In this document: piece after piece, positions 6,574 to 14,461 of the stretch
How the letters are laid out: each line of letters begins with the position of its first letter
Position numbering within the stretch: the stretch's first letter is position 1
Assembly (NCBI GenBank): GCA_031178025.1
Contig: JAPSJU010000008.1
Coordinates: 1-23,638 of the forward strand
Direction of reading: 5' to 3'
DNA length: 23,638 nucleotides
From: Agromyces sp.
GTDB taxonomy: Bacteria; Actinomycetota; Actinomycetes; Actinomycetales; Microbacteriaceae
The notes under the pieces: model-generated
What the model was told of the DNA's origin: nothing
The model's input: only the letters and a program-made list of their open reading frames with translations
The model's database searches: none
Translations under genes and position numbers: made by a program

Positions 6574-8547
6574 CTACCAGATCGTCACCCGCTCGCCCGG
6601 GTCGAGCCAGAGGGCGTCGTCTGCGGTCACTCCGAAGCCAGTGTAGAACTCGTCGATGTTGCGCACGATCTGGTTGCACCGGAACTCGTTCGGCGAGTGC
6701 GGATCGATCGCCAGGAGTCGGATGACCTCCTCGTCGCGGCCCTTCATCTGCCAGGCCTGCGCCCACGACAGGAAGAAGCGCTGGGCCCCCGTGAGGCCGT
6801 CGATGACGGGCGGCTCAGCGCCGCCGAGCGAGAGGAGGTACGCCTTCCACGCGATCGCGAGCCCGCCGAGGTCGCCGATGTTCTCGCCGATGGTCAGTGC
6901 GCCGTTGACGTGGTGCGTGCCGTGCTCGCCGGTGTCGAGCTGCGCGGGGGTGAGCGCGTCGAACTGGTCGATGAGCACCTTCGTGCGCGCCTCGAATGCG
7001 GCCCGGTCGGCCTCGGTCCACCAGTCGGTGAGCCGGCCGTCCCCGTCGTACTTCGAGCCCTGGTCGTCGAAGCCGTGCCCGATCTCGTGGCCGATCACGG
7101 CGCCGATCGCTCCGTAGTTGGCCGCCGCATCCCTCCGGGCGTCGAAGAACGGGTACTGCAGGATCGCCGCCGGGAACACGATCTCGTTGAAGCCGGGGTT
7201 GTAGTACGCGTTGATCGTCTGGGGCGTCATGAACCACTCGTCCCGGTCCAGCGGCGTGCCGATCTTGCCGAGCTCGCGGTTGAACTCGAACTCGGCGGTG
7301 GCGCGCACGTTGGCGATGAGGTCGTCGCCGATCTCGAGCGCGGAGTAGTCGCGCCACTTCACCGGATAGCCGATCTTCGGCGTGAACTTCTCGAGCTTCT
7401 CGAGCGCGCGGGCACGGGTGTCGGGGCCCATCCAGTCGAGAGAGCCGATCGACTGCCGGTACGCCTCGACGAGGTTCGCGACGAGCTCGTCCATCGCCTC
7501 CTTCGCTTCCGGCGGGAAGTGCCGCTCGACGTAGATGCGGCCGACGGCCTCGCCCATGGCGCCCTCGACGAGGGAGACGCCGCGCTTCCACCGCTCGCGC
7601 ATCTGCGGCGTGCCGGTGAGCGTGCGGCCGTAGAAGTCGAAGTTCGCCTCGACGAAGTCGTTCGAGAGGTAGGCCGCCGAACTGCGGATCACCTGCCACG
7701 TGAGCCAGTCCTTCCAGGCCGGAAGGCGATCCTCGGTCAGCAGCGCCCCGAGTCCGCGCACGAAGCTCGGCTGGCGCAGCACGAGCTCGTCGAAGGCGCC
7801 CGCGGGAACCCCCATCGCGTCGCGCCACACCTCGAGGCCGACGGACGCCTCGGCCGCGGCATCCGACCACCGGTACAGGTTGTACGTCTTCTCGCTGTCA
7901 CGGGATGCCACGTTGTCCCAGTGCGCCTTCGCGATCTCGGTCTCGAGGCCGAAGACGCGCTCGGCGCGGTCCGCCGCATCATCGAGCTGCGCGAGTGCGA
8001 ACATCCGCTCGAGGTGGCCGCGGTAGGCCGCGCGGATCTCGGCGAAGCGCTCTTCGCGGAAGTAGCTCTCATCCGGCAGCCCGATGCCGCCCTGCTCGAC
8101 GAAGACGAGGTAGCGCTCGGGGTTGCCGGGGTCGTTGTCGACGTAGAGCTGCACGAAGCCGGAGACGCCCTGGCGCTCGAGGCGACCGAGGGTGCCGAGC
8201 AGGCTCTCGATCGAGTTGACGAGCGACACGTCGACGAGCTGACCCGCGATCGGCGTCGCGCCGAGCAGGTTCGCCCGCTGCTCGTTCATGAAGCTGGCGT
8301 AGAGGTCGCCGATCTTGCGCGCCTCGGTGCCGGGTTCGGCGGCCTGCGCCTCCTCGATGATCTCGCGGACGGCCTGCTCCGCCTCTTCGTGCAGCACGAG
8401 GAAGGAGCCGTACCTCGCCTTGTCGGCGGGGATGTCGGTGCGCTCGATCCACTTGCCGTTGACGTGCCGGAACAGGTCGTCCTGGGGACGCACCGCCTCG
8501 TCGAGTTCGTCGTGCGCGATGCCGGAGGTGAGCGTGACGTCGGTCAT
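6574..8547 (-). CDS. M13 family zinc metallopeptidase (neprilysin/PepO-like)
   Basis: 657 residues, a normal M13 length. The N-terminal M13_N domain begins with the typical RPQDDLFRHVNGKW segment near residues 20-33. The catalytic domain has HEIGH at 487-491 (zinc ligands His487 and His491, base Glu488) and GENIGDLGG with the third ligand Glu555 and Asp559. The C-terminus keeps the family pattern SPNEFRCNQIVRN. Bacterial M13 enzymes cleave oligopeptides; with no signal peptide or membrane anchor this one is probably cytoplasmic, although some relatives leave the cell by other routes. Start ATG 8547 is supported by a leaderless-type -10 box (8554-8559), with no Shine-Dalgarno needed. The potassium channel subunit gene ends 31 bp upstream. 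Confidence 0.95.
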   Translation of the reverse strand: MTDVTLTSGIAHDELDEAVRPQDDLFRHVNGKWIERTDIPADKARYGSFLVLHEEAEQAVREIIEEAQAAEPGTEARKIGDLYASFMNEQRANLLGATPIAGQLVDVSLVNSIESLLGTLGRLERQGVSGFVQLYVDNDPGNPERYLVFVEQGGIGLPDESYFREERFAEIRAAYRGHLERMFALAQLDDAADRAERVFGLETEIAKAHWDNVASRDSEKTYNLYRWSDAAAEASVGLEVWRDAMGVPAGAFDELVLRQPSFVRGLGALLTEDRLPAWKDWLTWQVIRSSAAYLSNDFVEANFDFYGRTLTGTPQMRERWKRGVSLVEGAMGEAVGRIYVERHFPPEAKEAMDELVANLVEAYRQSIGSLDWMGPDTRARALEKLEKFTPKIGYPVKWRDYSALEIGDDLIANVRATAEFEFNRELGKIGTPLDRDEWFMTPQTINAYYNPGFNEIVFPAAILQYPFFDARRDAAANYGAIGAVIGHEIGHGFDDQGSKYDGDGRLTDWWTEADRAAFEARTKVLIDQFDALTPAQLDTGEHGTHHVNGALTIGENIGDLGGLAIAWKAYLLSLGGAEPPVIDGLTGAQRFFLSWAQAWQMKGRDEEVIRLLAIDPHSPNEFRCNQIVRNIDEFYTGFGVTADDALWLDPGERVTIW

Positions 8548-8553
8548 CCCCTC

Positions 8554-8559
8554 AGCCTA
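8554..8559 (-). promoter_or_regulatory. -10 box TAGGCT of M13 peptidase gene
   Basis: On the minus strand TAGGCT ends 6 nt before ATG 8547. A -35 element would fall at the 3' end of ktrA. The arrangement suggests the M13 gene has its own leaderless promoter apart from ktrBA. Confidence 0.5.
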
Positions 8560-8578
8560 AGCGGGCGGACGCCGGGCC

Positions 8579-9277
8579 TCAGCGAAGCTGTGCGAAACTC
8601 TCAGCGCTCGACGTGGGGCCGACGACGAGCACCGTGTCGCCCGCTCGCAGCACGGTGTCGGCGTCGGCGTTCCGCCACGGCTCCTCGCCCCGCTTGAACG
8701 CGGCGACCGTGACCCCGTGCGACGCCCGCAGGCCGGTGTCGCCGAGTCGCGTGTCGAGCAGCGCCGCCGGCACGGCCGCCTTCACGAGCGCGTACCCGCG
8801 GTCGACCTCGATGTAGTCGAGGGCGGCACCGCGCACGAGGTGCGCGACCCGGCGCCCCATGTCCTTCTCGGGATAGATGACGTGGTGCACGCCGAGCTGC
8901 TCGAGGATGAGCCCGTGCCGGTCGTCGACGACCTTCGCCCAGATCACCGGGATGCCCATGCTGAGCAGTACCGAGGAGGTGAGGATGGAGGCGGAGATGT
9001 CGTCGCCGATCGCCACGACGACGCGGTCGAACTCGTGCACGGCGAGCTGGCGGAGCGCCTCCTCCTTCGTGGAGTCGGCGCGCACCACCTGGGTGAGCTG
9101 TCCGTTGAGGCTCTGCACGAGTTCCTCGTCGAGGTCGATGCCGAGCACGTCGGTGCCCGCCGCCATGAGCTCGAGCGCGAGCGCGCGGCCGAAGCGGCCG
9201 AGCCCGATGACGGCGACCGAGTCCGCCTCGGCGATGCGCCGCGACGTGTCGCCGCCGAAGATGGGGAACCTAGCCAA
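8579..9277 (-). CDS. ktrA: KtrA/TrkA-type potassium channel regulatory subunit
   Basis: 232 residues: an RCK_N/TrkA_N Rossmann domain (about 18-140) followed by an RCK_C domain (about 148-228). The nucleotide-binding loop is VIGLGRFG with Gly25, Gly27 and Gly30, and Asp48 ends strand beta-2 (GIDLDEE) as expected for adenine nucleotide ribose binding. Family knowledge: an octameric ring binding ATP, ADP or NAD gates the KtrB membrane subunit. The start is TTG 9277, preceded by AAGGAAAGG (9285-9293) at 7 nt and overlapping the stop of ktrB by 8 bp, which implies translational coupling. No ATG lies near; the first internal Met is at residue 38, inside the fold. TrkA is an equally common name for this family. 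Confidence 0.92.
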   Translation of the reverse strand: MARFPIFGGDTSRRIAEADSVAVIGLGRFGRALALELMAAGTDVLGIDLDEELVQSLNGQLTQVVRADSTKEEALRQLAVHEFDRVVVAIGDDISASILTSSVLLSMGIPVIWAKVVDDRHGLILEQLGVHHVIYPEKDMGRRVAHLVRGAALDYIEVDRGYALVKAAVPAALLDTRLGDTGLRASHGVTVAAFKRGEEPWRNADADTVLRAGDTVLVVGPTSSAESFAQLR

Positions 9278-10646
9278 TGGCGGGCCTTTCCTTGGGGTAC
9301 TCGTAGAGGATGCGGCGGTCGCGCAGGGCGATCGCCGAGCCGAGGGTGAGCGGGCCGATCCGGCCGAGGAACATGAGCAGCACGAGGATGAGCTGCGCCG
9401 GCTCCCCGACGGAGGCCGTGATCCCCGTCGACAGTCCGACCGTCCCGAACGCGGAGACGGCCTCGAAGAGGATCCGGTCCAGGTCGGCGTCGGTGAGCAG
9501 CATCAGCGCGGCCGTCGCCGCGATCACGGCAGCGACGGCGATGAGCACGACGGTGATCGCCTGCCGGTGCACCGCACGCGAGAGTCGCTTGCCGAAGATG
9601 TTCACCGCGCCCTCGCCGCGCAGCTCCGTCACCATGATGAAGAACAGCACGGCGAACGTCGTCACCTTGATGCCGCCCGCGGTGCCGGCCGGTCCGCCGC
9701 CGATGAACATCAGCACGTCCATCCCGAGCCAGGTCTCGTCGTGCATGAGCCCGATGTCGACCGCGTTGAACCCGGCGGTGCGCGTCTGCACGGAGTGGAA
9801 GAACCCGGCGAGGATCCGGGCGGGCGGCTCGAGCGCGCCGAAGGTGGCCGGGTTCTCCCACTCGAGGACCGTGATGTAGGCGGTGCCCGCGACGAGGAGC
9901 ACCACGGTGCCCCACAGCACGATCTTCGTGTTCATCGTCCAGTGCAGCGGCGACGTGAACTCCCTGCGCAATTGCATGATGACCGGGAACCCCAGTCCGC
10001 CGAGGATGATCGCCGCGGCGATCGGCAGGCAGACCCAGGGGTCGCTCACGAAGCCCATGAGGTTGTCGCCGTACAGCGCGAACCCCGCGTTGTTGAACGC
10101 GGAGACCGCATGGAAGAGGGCGTGCCACGCCGCTTCCCCGATGTCGTACGAGTATCCGGAGACGAACCGCATGAAGAGCAGCAGGGCGGTGACGGCCTCG
10201 ATCGACAGCGAGATGAGCACGATGCCCCGAACGAGCCCGCGCACGTCGTCGAAGCCGACCGCCTTCGCCTCGCTCGCGGTGGTGAGGCGCGAGCGCACCG
10301 ACAGCCTGCGTGCGAGCACGAGCCCGATGAGCGCCGCGAAGATCATGATGCCGAGCCCGCCCAGCTGGATGAGCACGAGGATCACCACCTGGCCGAAGGG
10401 GCTCCAGTACGTCGGCGTGTCGACGACGGTGAGGCCCGTGACGCACACGGCGGAGGTGGCCGTGAACAGCGCCTCCACGAAGGACGCGCTCCCCCCGCCG
10501 GCCTTCGCGATCGGGAGCGACAGGGCAGCCGTGCCGAGGGTGATGGCGGCGGCGAAACCGACGACCACGGCTTGCGCGGGGCGGAGTGCGGGGCGGTGGC
10601 GGTGGAGCATCCGTCGACCGCTGAGCACGGTCGTTCGTGAACTCAC
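9270..10646 (-). CDS. ktrB: KtrB/TrkH-type potassium uptake membrane subunit
   Basis: 458 residues from GTG 10646, with the four-fold M1-P-M2 architecture of the Trk/Ktr family. The four filter loops are visible: TSAVCVTGLTV (Gly71), SAFNNAGFALYG (Gly188), TRTAGFNAVDIG (Gly292) and SAFGTVGLSTG (Gly404). GGPAGTAGGIK at about 317-327 fits the glycine-rich intramembrane gate loop of the third repeat. The length and the compact N-terminus resemble KtrB more than the longer proteobacterial TrkH. GTG 10646 is chosen because a TAGTGT -10 box (10654-10659) ends 7 nt before it; the longer frame from GTG 10655 would start inside that box. It overlaps ktrA and together they form a K+ (possibly Na+-linked) uptake system for osmotic and pH homeostasis. 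Confidence 0.93.
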   Translation of the reverse strand: MSSRTTVLSGRRMLHRHRPALRPAQAVVVGFAAAITLGTAALSLPIAKAGGGSASFVEALFTATSAVCVTGLTVVDTPTYWSPFGQVVILVLIQLGGLGIMIFAALIGLVLARRLSVRSRLTTASEAKAVGFDDVRGLVRGIVLISLSIEAVTALLLFMRFVSGYSYDIGEAAWHALFHAVSAFNNAGFALYGDNLMGFVSDPWVCLPIAAAIILGGLGFPVIMQLRREFTSPLHWTMNTKIVLWGTVVLLVAGTAYITVLEWENPATFGALEPPARILAGFFHSVQTRTAGFNAVDIGLMHDETWLGMDVLMFIGGGPAGTAGGIKVTTFAVLFFIMVTELRGEGAVNIFGKRLSRAVHRQAITVVLIAVAAVIAATAALMLLTDADLDRILFEAVSAFGTVGLSTGITASVGEPAQLILVLLMFLGRIGPLTLGSAIALRDRRILYEYPKERPAIG

Positions 10647-10653
10647 GGATGCC

Positions 10654-10659
10654 ACACTA
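10654..10659 (-). promoter_or_regulatory. -10 box TAGTGT of ktrB
   Basis: TAGTGT on the minus strand ends 7 nt before GTG 10646, the leaderless spacing seen at several other genes in this window. Confidence 0.5.
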
Positions 10660-10666
10660 GACCGCC

Positions 10667-10672
10667 TACGCT
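10667..10672 (+). promoter_or_regulatory. possible -10 box TACGCT of MATE gene
   Basis: TACGCT ends 9 nt before ATG 10682, giving a predicted leader of only about 0-3 nt. It lies 7 bp from the opposing ktrB -10 box, so the two divergent promoters would overlap. Confidence 0.4.
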
Positions 10673-10681
10673 CGTGGGGAG

Positions 10682-12019
10682 ATGAGCATCACGACCCCCT
10701 CCGCACGTGCCGTCGACCGCGACATCCTGCGCCTCGCGGTGCCCGCGCTCGGAGCGCTCATCGCCGAGCCGCTCTTCCTGCTCGCCGACACCGCCATGGT
10801 GGGGCACCTCGGTGCCACGCCGCTCGCCGGGCTCGGGCTCGCGAGCGCCGTGCTGCAGACGATCATCGGGCTCATGGTGTTCCTCGCCTACGCGACGACG
10901 CCGGCGGTGGCCCGGCGCCTCGGCGCAGGCGACCTGCGCGGCGCGGTGGCCTCCGGCATCGACGGAACGTGGCTCGCGCTCGGCATCGGCATCGTGCTCG
11001 CCGTGGCCGGCTGGTGGGCCGCGCCCTGGCTCGTGGGGGCGTTCGGCGCCGCCGATGAGGTCGGCGCCGAGGCGTCCGTCTACCTCTCGATCTCGATGGC
11101 CGGCCTGCCCGCCATGCTCGTGGTGTTCGCGGCGACGGGCCTGCTGCGGGGCCTCCAGGACACGCGGACGCCGCTGTGGGTCGCGGGCATCGGGTTCACT
11201 GTGAACATCGCCCTCAACTACGTCTTCATCTACGTGGCGGGGTGGGGCATCGCCGGCTCGGCGGCCGGCACGGTCGTGGCGCAGTGGGGCATGGTGGCCG
11301 TCTACGTGCTCGTCATGGCGCGACATGCGAGACGCGCGGGAGCCGGCCCGTGGCCGCACCACGCGGGGGTCCTGCGCGGCGCGGCATCCGGCGGATGGCT
11401 GCTGCTGCGCACCGCGAGCCTCCGGGCTGCGCTCCTGCTCGCGACCTGGGCGGCGGCGTCGCTGGGATCGGACGAGCTCGCGGCGTTCCAGGTGGCGATC
11501 ACGATCTACTTCACGATCGGCTTCGCGCTCGACGCACTCGCGATCGCCGCGCAGGCCCTCGTCGGTCGCGGACTCGGCGCCGGCCGCGTCGGCGAGGTGC
11601 GTGCGGTGCTGCGGCGCTGCGTGCAATGGGGCGTCGGGAGCGGCGCGGTGGTCGGTGCCCTCGCGATCGCCACCGCGTGGGCGCTGCCTCCCGTGTTCAC
11701 CTCGTCGACGGATGTCGCGGCACTGCTGCCGTGGGCACTCGTCGTGCTCGGGCTCTCTGCGCCGCTCGGCGGGCTCGTGTTCGTGCTCGACGGCGTGCTC
11801 ATCGGCGCCGGCGACGCCCGGTACCTCGCGTGGACCGGGCTCGTGAACCTCGCCGTCTTCGCACCGCTGGCGGTGTGGGTGGTGGCGGTGGCGCCGACCG
11901 GTGCCGCCGGCCCGGCCTGGCTCATGGCGGCGTTCGCCATCGGCTACCTCGCGGCGCGTGCCGTGACGCTCTCGCTTCGGGCTCGCGGCACCGCGTGGAT
12001 GGTGACCGGGGCCGCGTAG
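10682..12019 (+). CDS. MATE family multidrug/toxin exporter (DinF-like)
   Basis: 445 residues with about 12 hydrophobic segments, the standard MATE size. The N-terminal segment AEPLFLLADTAMVGHLG followed by PLAGLGLASAV is typical of the DinF branch, and the second half repeats the pattern (DELAAFQVAITIYF, then FALDALAIAAQALVGRGLGAG). Family knowledge: Na+- or H+-coupled export of cationic compounds or toxins; the substrate cannot be told. It is divergent from ktrB with only 35 bp between start codons. Its TAG stop is part of the -10 box predicted for the aminotransferase gene downstream. Confidence 0.92.
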   Translation: MSITTPSARAVDRDILRLAVPALGALIAEPLFLLADTAMVGHLGATPLAGLGLASAVLQTIIGLMVFLAYATTPAVARRLGAGDLRGAVASGIDGTWLALGIGIVLAVAGWWAAPWLVGAFGAADEVGAEASVYLSISMAGLPAMLVVFAATGLLRGLQDTRTPLWVAGIGFTVNIALNYVFIYVAGWGIAGSAAGTVVAQWGMVAVYVLVMARHARRAGAGPWPHHAGVLRGAASGGWLLLRTASLRAALLLATWAAASLGSDELAAFQVAITIYFTIGFALDALAIAAQALVGRGLGAGRVGEVRAVLRRCVQWGVGSGAVVGALAIATAWALPPVFTSSTDVAALLPWALVVLGLSAPLGGLVFVLDGVLIGAGDARYLAWTGLVNLAVFAPLAVWVVAVAPTGAAGPAWLMAAFAIGYLAARAVTLSLRARGTAWMVTGAA

Positions 12020-12022
12020 ACT
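12017..12022 (+). promoter_or_regulatory. -10 box TAGACT of aminotransferase gene
   Basis: TAGACT overlaps the TAG stop of the MATE gene. The predicted transcript start is near 12029, giving a leader of about 86 nt, unlike the leaderless genes around it. Confidence 0.45.
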
Positions 12023-12029
12023 GGCCCGA

Positions 12030-12115
12030 CGCTCCTCGACCAGGCAGCGGATCCTCACGGGGCACGGCCGGCAGAACGGGCCTCCCCACGACGCTCCCGA
12101 CCATCGAGGACCATT
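12030..12115 (+). promoter_or_regulatory. structured 5' leader that may hide the ribosome binding site
   Basis: TCCTCGA (12033-12039) is exactly complementary to TCGAGGA (12104-12110), which contains the Shine-Dalgarno GAGGA (12106-12110) placed 5 nt before GTG 12116. Between them GGGG (12059-12062) and GGCC (12066-12069) can pair with GGCC (12079-12082) and CCCC (12084-12087). The whole leader could thus close over the ribosome binding site. This is seen by eye only; no riboswitch class is recognised. Confidence 0.35.
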
Positions 12116-13330
12116 GTGACGCTCACCAGTCCGCCGCCCGGTGCGGCATCCCATCCTGTTCCCGCACTCGCCGCCCGGCTCGACGGCGTCGCGAGTTCCC
12201 CGGTGCGCGAACTGCTCGCGCTCGTGGGCCGTGACGACGTGATCTCCTTCGCGGGGGGCCTGCCCGCACCCGAGCTGTTCGACACCGCCGGCCTGCGCGA
12301 GGCGTTCGCCAGGGCCCTCTCGCCCGCCGACGCCCCGCGCAGCCTGCAGTACGCCGCGACCGAGGGCGATCCGCAGCTCCGCGCGCACGTCGCGGCACGG
12401 CTGACCGCAGGTGGGCTTCCGACCGCGGCCGAGGACCTCATCATCACGACCGGATCCCAGCAGGCGCTCACGCTCATCGCGGCGGCACTGCTGGATCCGG
12501 GGGCCGTCGTCGCGGTCGAGCAGCCCACCTACCTTGCCGCGCTCCAGTCGTTCGCGCTTGCGGGCGCACGCCTCGTGGGCGTCGAGGGCGACGCGGACGG
12601 CCTCGATCCCGAGGCGTTCGAACACGTCTGCCGCACCGCACGGCCGGCGCTGCTCTACCTCGTGCCGACGTTCGCCAACCCGACCGGCCGGACCCTCAGC
12701 CCCGCGCGCCGCGCCGCGGTCGCCGCGATCGCCGCCCGGTACGGCGTCTGGGTCGTCGAGGACGACCCCTACGGGGAGCTGCGGTACTCGGGCACGCGCT
12801 CGGCCCCACTGGCCTCGGAGCCGGAGCTCGCAGCGAACGGGCTCTACCTCGGCAGCTTCTCGAAGGTCGGGGCGCCCGGGCTCCGCATCGGCTGGGTCAG
12901 GGCTCCGCACGGCGTGCGCCGGGCACTCGCGATCGCCAAGCAGGCGGGCGACCTGCACACCTCGACGATCGACCAGGCCGCCGCGGCTCGCTACCTCGAG
13001 AGCGTGGACCTCGGCGCCCACATCGCTCGCCTCGTGTCGGCGTACCGCGACCGCCGCGATGCGATGCTCGCCGAGCTGCCTGCGGTGCTGCCGGCCGGAA
13101 GCTCGTGGACGAGGCCCGACGGCGGGATGTTCATCTGGGTCCGGCTGCCGGGCACGATCGATACGGCGGACCTGCTGCCCGCGGCGCTCGAGCGCGGCGT
13201 CGCGTTCGTGCCGGGGTGGCCGTTCTATGCGGGCGAGCCCGATCGCGCGACGCTCCGGATGTCGTTCACGACGTACGACCCCGACCGCACGGCCGAGGGG
13301 GTGCGCCGGCTGGCCGGCGTCCTCGGCTGA
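12116..13330 (+). CDS. PLP-dependent class I aminotransferase (2-aminoadipate/MocR-type fold)
   Basis: 404 residues, fold type I. Visible marks: SFAGGLPAPELFD near 44-56, QYAATEGDPQLR at 78-89, TTGSQQAL at 111-118, NPTG at 188-191, DDPYGELRY at 216-224 with the pyridine-N-binding Asp, and the PLP lysine Lys250 in GSFSKVGAPGLRIGW. The set is closest to the LysN/2-aminoadipate and MocR aminotransferase group, but the N-terminal winged-helix domain of MocR regulators is absent, so this is a metabolic enzyme and not a regulator. Likely substrates are aromatic, branched-chain or 2-aminoadipate-type amino acids with 2-oxoglutarate; which one is not evident. GTG 12116 has GAGGA at 12106-12110. It converges with the LacI gene, 12 bp apart, with no obvious terminator between. 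Confidence 0.9.
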   Translation: MTLTSPPPGAASHPVPALAARLDGVASSPVRELLALVGRDDVISFAGGLPAPELFDTAGLREAFARALSPADAPRSLQYAATEGDPQLRAHVAARLTAGGLPTAAEDLIITTGSQQALTLIAAALLDPGAVVAVEQPTYLAALQSFALAGARLVGVEGDADGLDPEAFEHVCRTARPALLYLVPTFANPTGRTLSPARRAAVAAIAARYGVWVVEDDPYGELRYSGTRSAPLASEPELAANGLYLGSFSKVGAPGLRIGWVRAPHGVRRALAIAKQAGDLHTSTIDQAAAARYLESVDLGAHIARLVSAYRDRRDAMLAELPAVLPAGSSWTRPDGGMFIWVRLPGTIDTADLLPAALERGVAFVPGWPFYAGEPDRATLRMSFTTYDPDRTAEGVRRLAGVLG

Positions 13331-13342
13331 CCGTTCGCCCGT

Positions 13343-14404
13343 TCAGGCGCGCGGCGGCGCGGTCGTGTCGCCGACGTGCAGCGTGCTCGTGAAGCACCGC
13401 GAGCGCGGCGGCTCTCCCGCGAGCAGCTGCACGACCGCCTCGCCGGCGGCTCGGCCCTTCGCGACCGACGGCTGCACGAGGGTCGTGAGGTCGTGCTGCA
13501 GGCCGTCGACGCGGATGCCGTCGAAGCCGAGCACGCTGAGTTCCGCGGGCACGGCGATGCCGAGCTCCTCGGCGGCCTGGATGACGCCCGCGGCGAGCAG
13601 GTCGCTCTGCGCGATGATCGCGGTCGGACGGGTCCCCGGATCGGCGAGCAGCGCCCGGCCGGCTTCGAGGCCCTCCTCGATCGAGCTCACCGCGGCGGCG
13701 CGTCCGGTGGCATCGGGGAAGACGTCGCGGGCGCCGAGCAGCCGCTCGTTCGCGGTGTCGGCGGTCGAGGCCGCGACGAGTCCGGCGGTCAGCGGCCCTC
13801 GCGTGCGCGCCGCGTCGAACGGGAGCGTGACCAGCGCGACCTCGGTGTGCCCGAGATCCCGCAGGTACCCCGCGCCGCGCCGCGTGGCCTCCCGGTTGTC
13901 GATCGAGATCTCGGGGATGTCCTCCCCGGCGGCGCCCTCGATGGCGACGGCCGGGATGCCGCGGCGACGCAGGGCCTCCACCGAGTGCCCGAGGCGCGGG
14001 CTGCAGCCGATGAGCACGACCGCATCGACGGGCGCGCTCTCGATGCTCACCGCGTTGCCGTCGGCCTCGCCCGTGTCCGTGAGCAGCAGGAGGCCGGCGC
14101 CGAGCGGCGCGATGCCCTCGGTGATGCCGTCGAGCATCTGGATCTTGACGGGATCGAGGAAGGCCGCGCGCACGCGCTCCTCGAGCACGACGCCCACGAT
14201 CCCCGAGCGGCCCCGCCGCAGGGAGCGGGCCCGCGGGTCCGGTCCCGCGTAGCCGAGCGCGTCCGCGGCGGCGAGGACGCGCCCCTTCGTGGCATCCGAG
14301 ACCGGGCCCGAGCCGCTGAAGGCGAGCGAGGCCGTCGACGCCGAGACGCCGGCCTTCGCCGCGACGTCGGCGAGGGTCGGGCGTGACGCCGATTCCGTCT
14401 GCAT
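13343..14404 (-). CDS. LacI-family transcriptional regulator
   Basis: 353 residues. The N-terminal helix-turn-helix is classical: TLADVAAKAGVSASTASLAF (10-29), then a hinge region through ALGYAGPDPRARSLRRGRS (49-67), followed by a periplasmic-binding-protein-like effector domain starting GIVGVVL. The recognition helix contains SASTASLAF where many LacI members have S-x-x-TVSRVL, so the palindrome it reads may differ from the common ones. The regulator has its own leaderless-type promoter with a 12-bp palindrome immediately upstream, and the same palindrome occurs at the MFS transporter promoter 2.5 kb away; autoregulation and control of that transporter are inferred. The effector, probably a sugar or related small molecule by family habit, is unknown. 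Confidence 0.93.
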   Translation of the reverse strand: MQTESASRPTLADVAAKAGVSASTASLAFSGSGPVSDATKGRVLAAADALGYAGPDPRARSLRRGRSGIVGVVLEERVRAAFLDPVKIQMLDGITEGIAPLGAGLLLLTDTGEADGNAVSIESAPVDAVVLIGCSPRLGHSVEALRRRGIPAVAIEGAAGEDIPEISIDNREATRRGAGYLRDLGHTEVALVTLPFDAARTRGPLTAGLVAASTADTANERLLGARDVFPDATGRAAAVSSIEEGLEAGRALLADPGTRPTAIIAQSDLLAAGVIQAAEELGIAVPAELSVLGFDGIRVDGLQHDLTTLVQPSVAKGRAAGEAVVQLLAGEPPRSRCFTSTLHVGDTTAPPRA

Positions 14405-14411
14405 GCGCCCG

Positions 14412-14417
14412 ATTCTA
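14412..14417 (-). promoter_or_regulatory. -10 box TAGAAT of the LacI-family gene
   Basis: TAGAAT on the minus strand ends 7 nt before ATG 14404, so the repressor mRNA is probably leaderless. Confidence 0.55.
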
Positions 14418-14420
14418 GGC

Positions 14421-14432
14421 CGAATCGATTCG
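14421..14432. promoter_or_regulatory. LacI-type operator palindrome CGAATCGATTCG (site 1)
   Basis: A perfect 12-bp palindrome with a central CG, as preferred by LacI-family proteins. It lies 3 bp upstream of the repressor's -10 box, within its spacer region, where bound protein would block RNA polymerase. The identical sequence is found only once more in the window, at 16904-16915. Confidence 0.7.
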
Positions 14433-14461
14433 AGCGGGCCGAGTGGAGCGAGACCGGCCGC

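Noticed and set aside
6484..8697. Long plus-strand frame of 737 codons opposite the M13 peptidase
   Set aside because: It is antisense to a gene with full catalytic motifs and has the composition of a GC-rich shadow frame.
10643..13021. Minus-strand frame of 792 codons opposite the MATE and aminotransferase genes
   Set aside because: No recognisable domain; His/Arg/Glu-rich as expected for antisense of these genes, which carry clear motifs on the plus strand.
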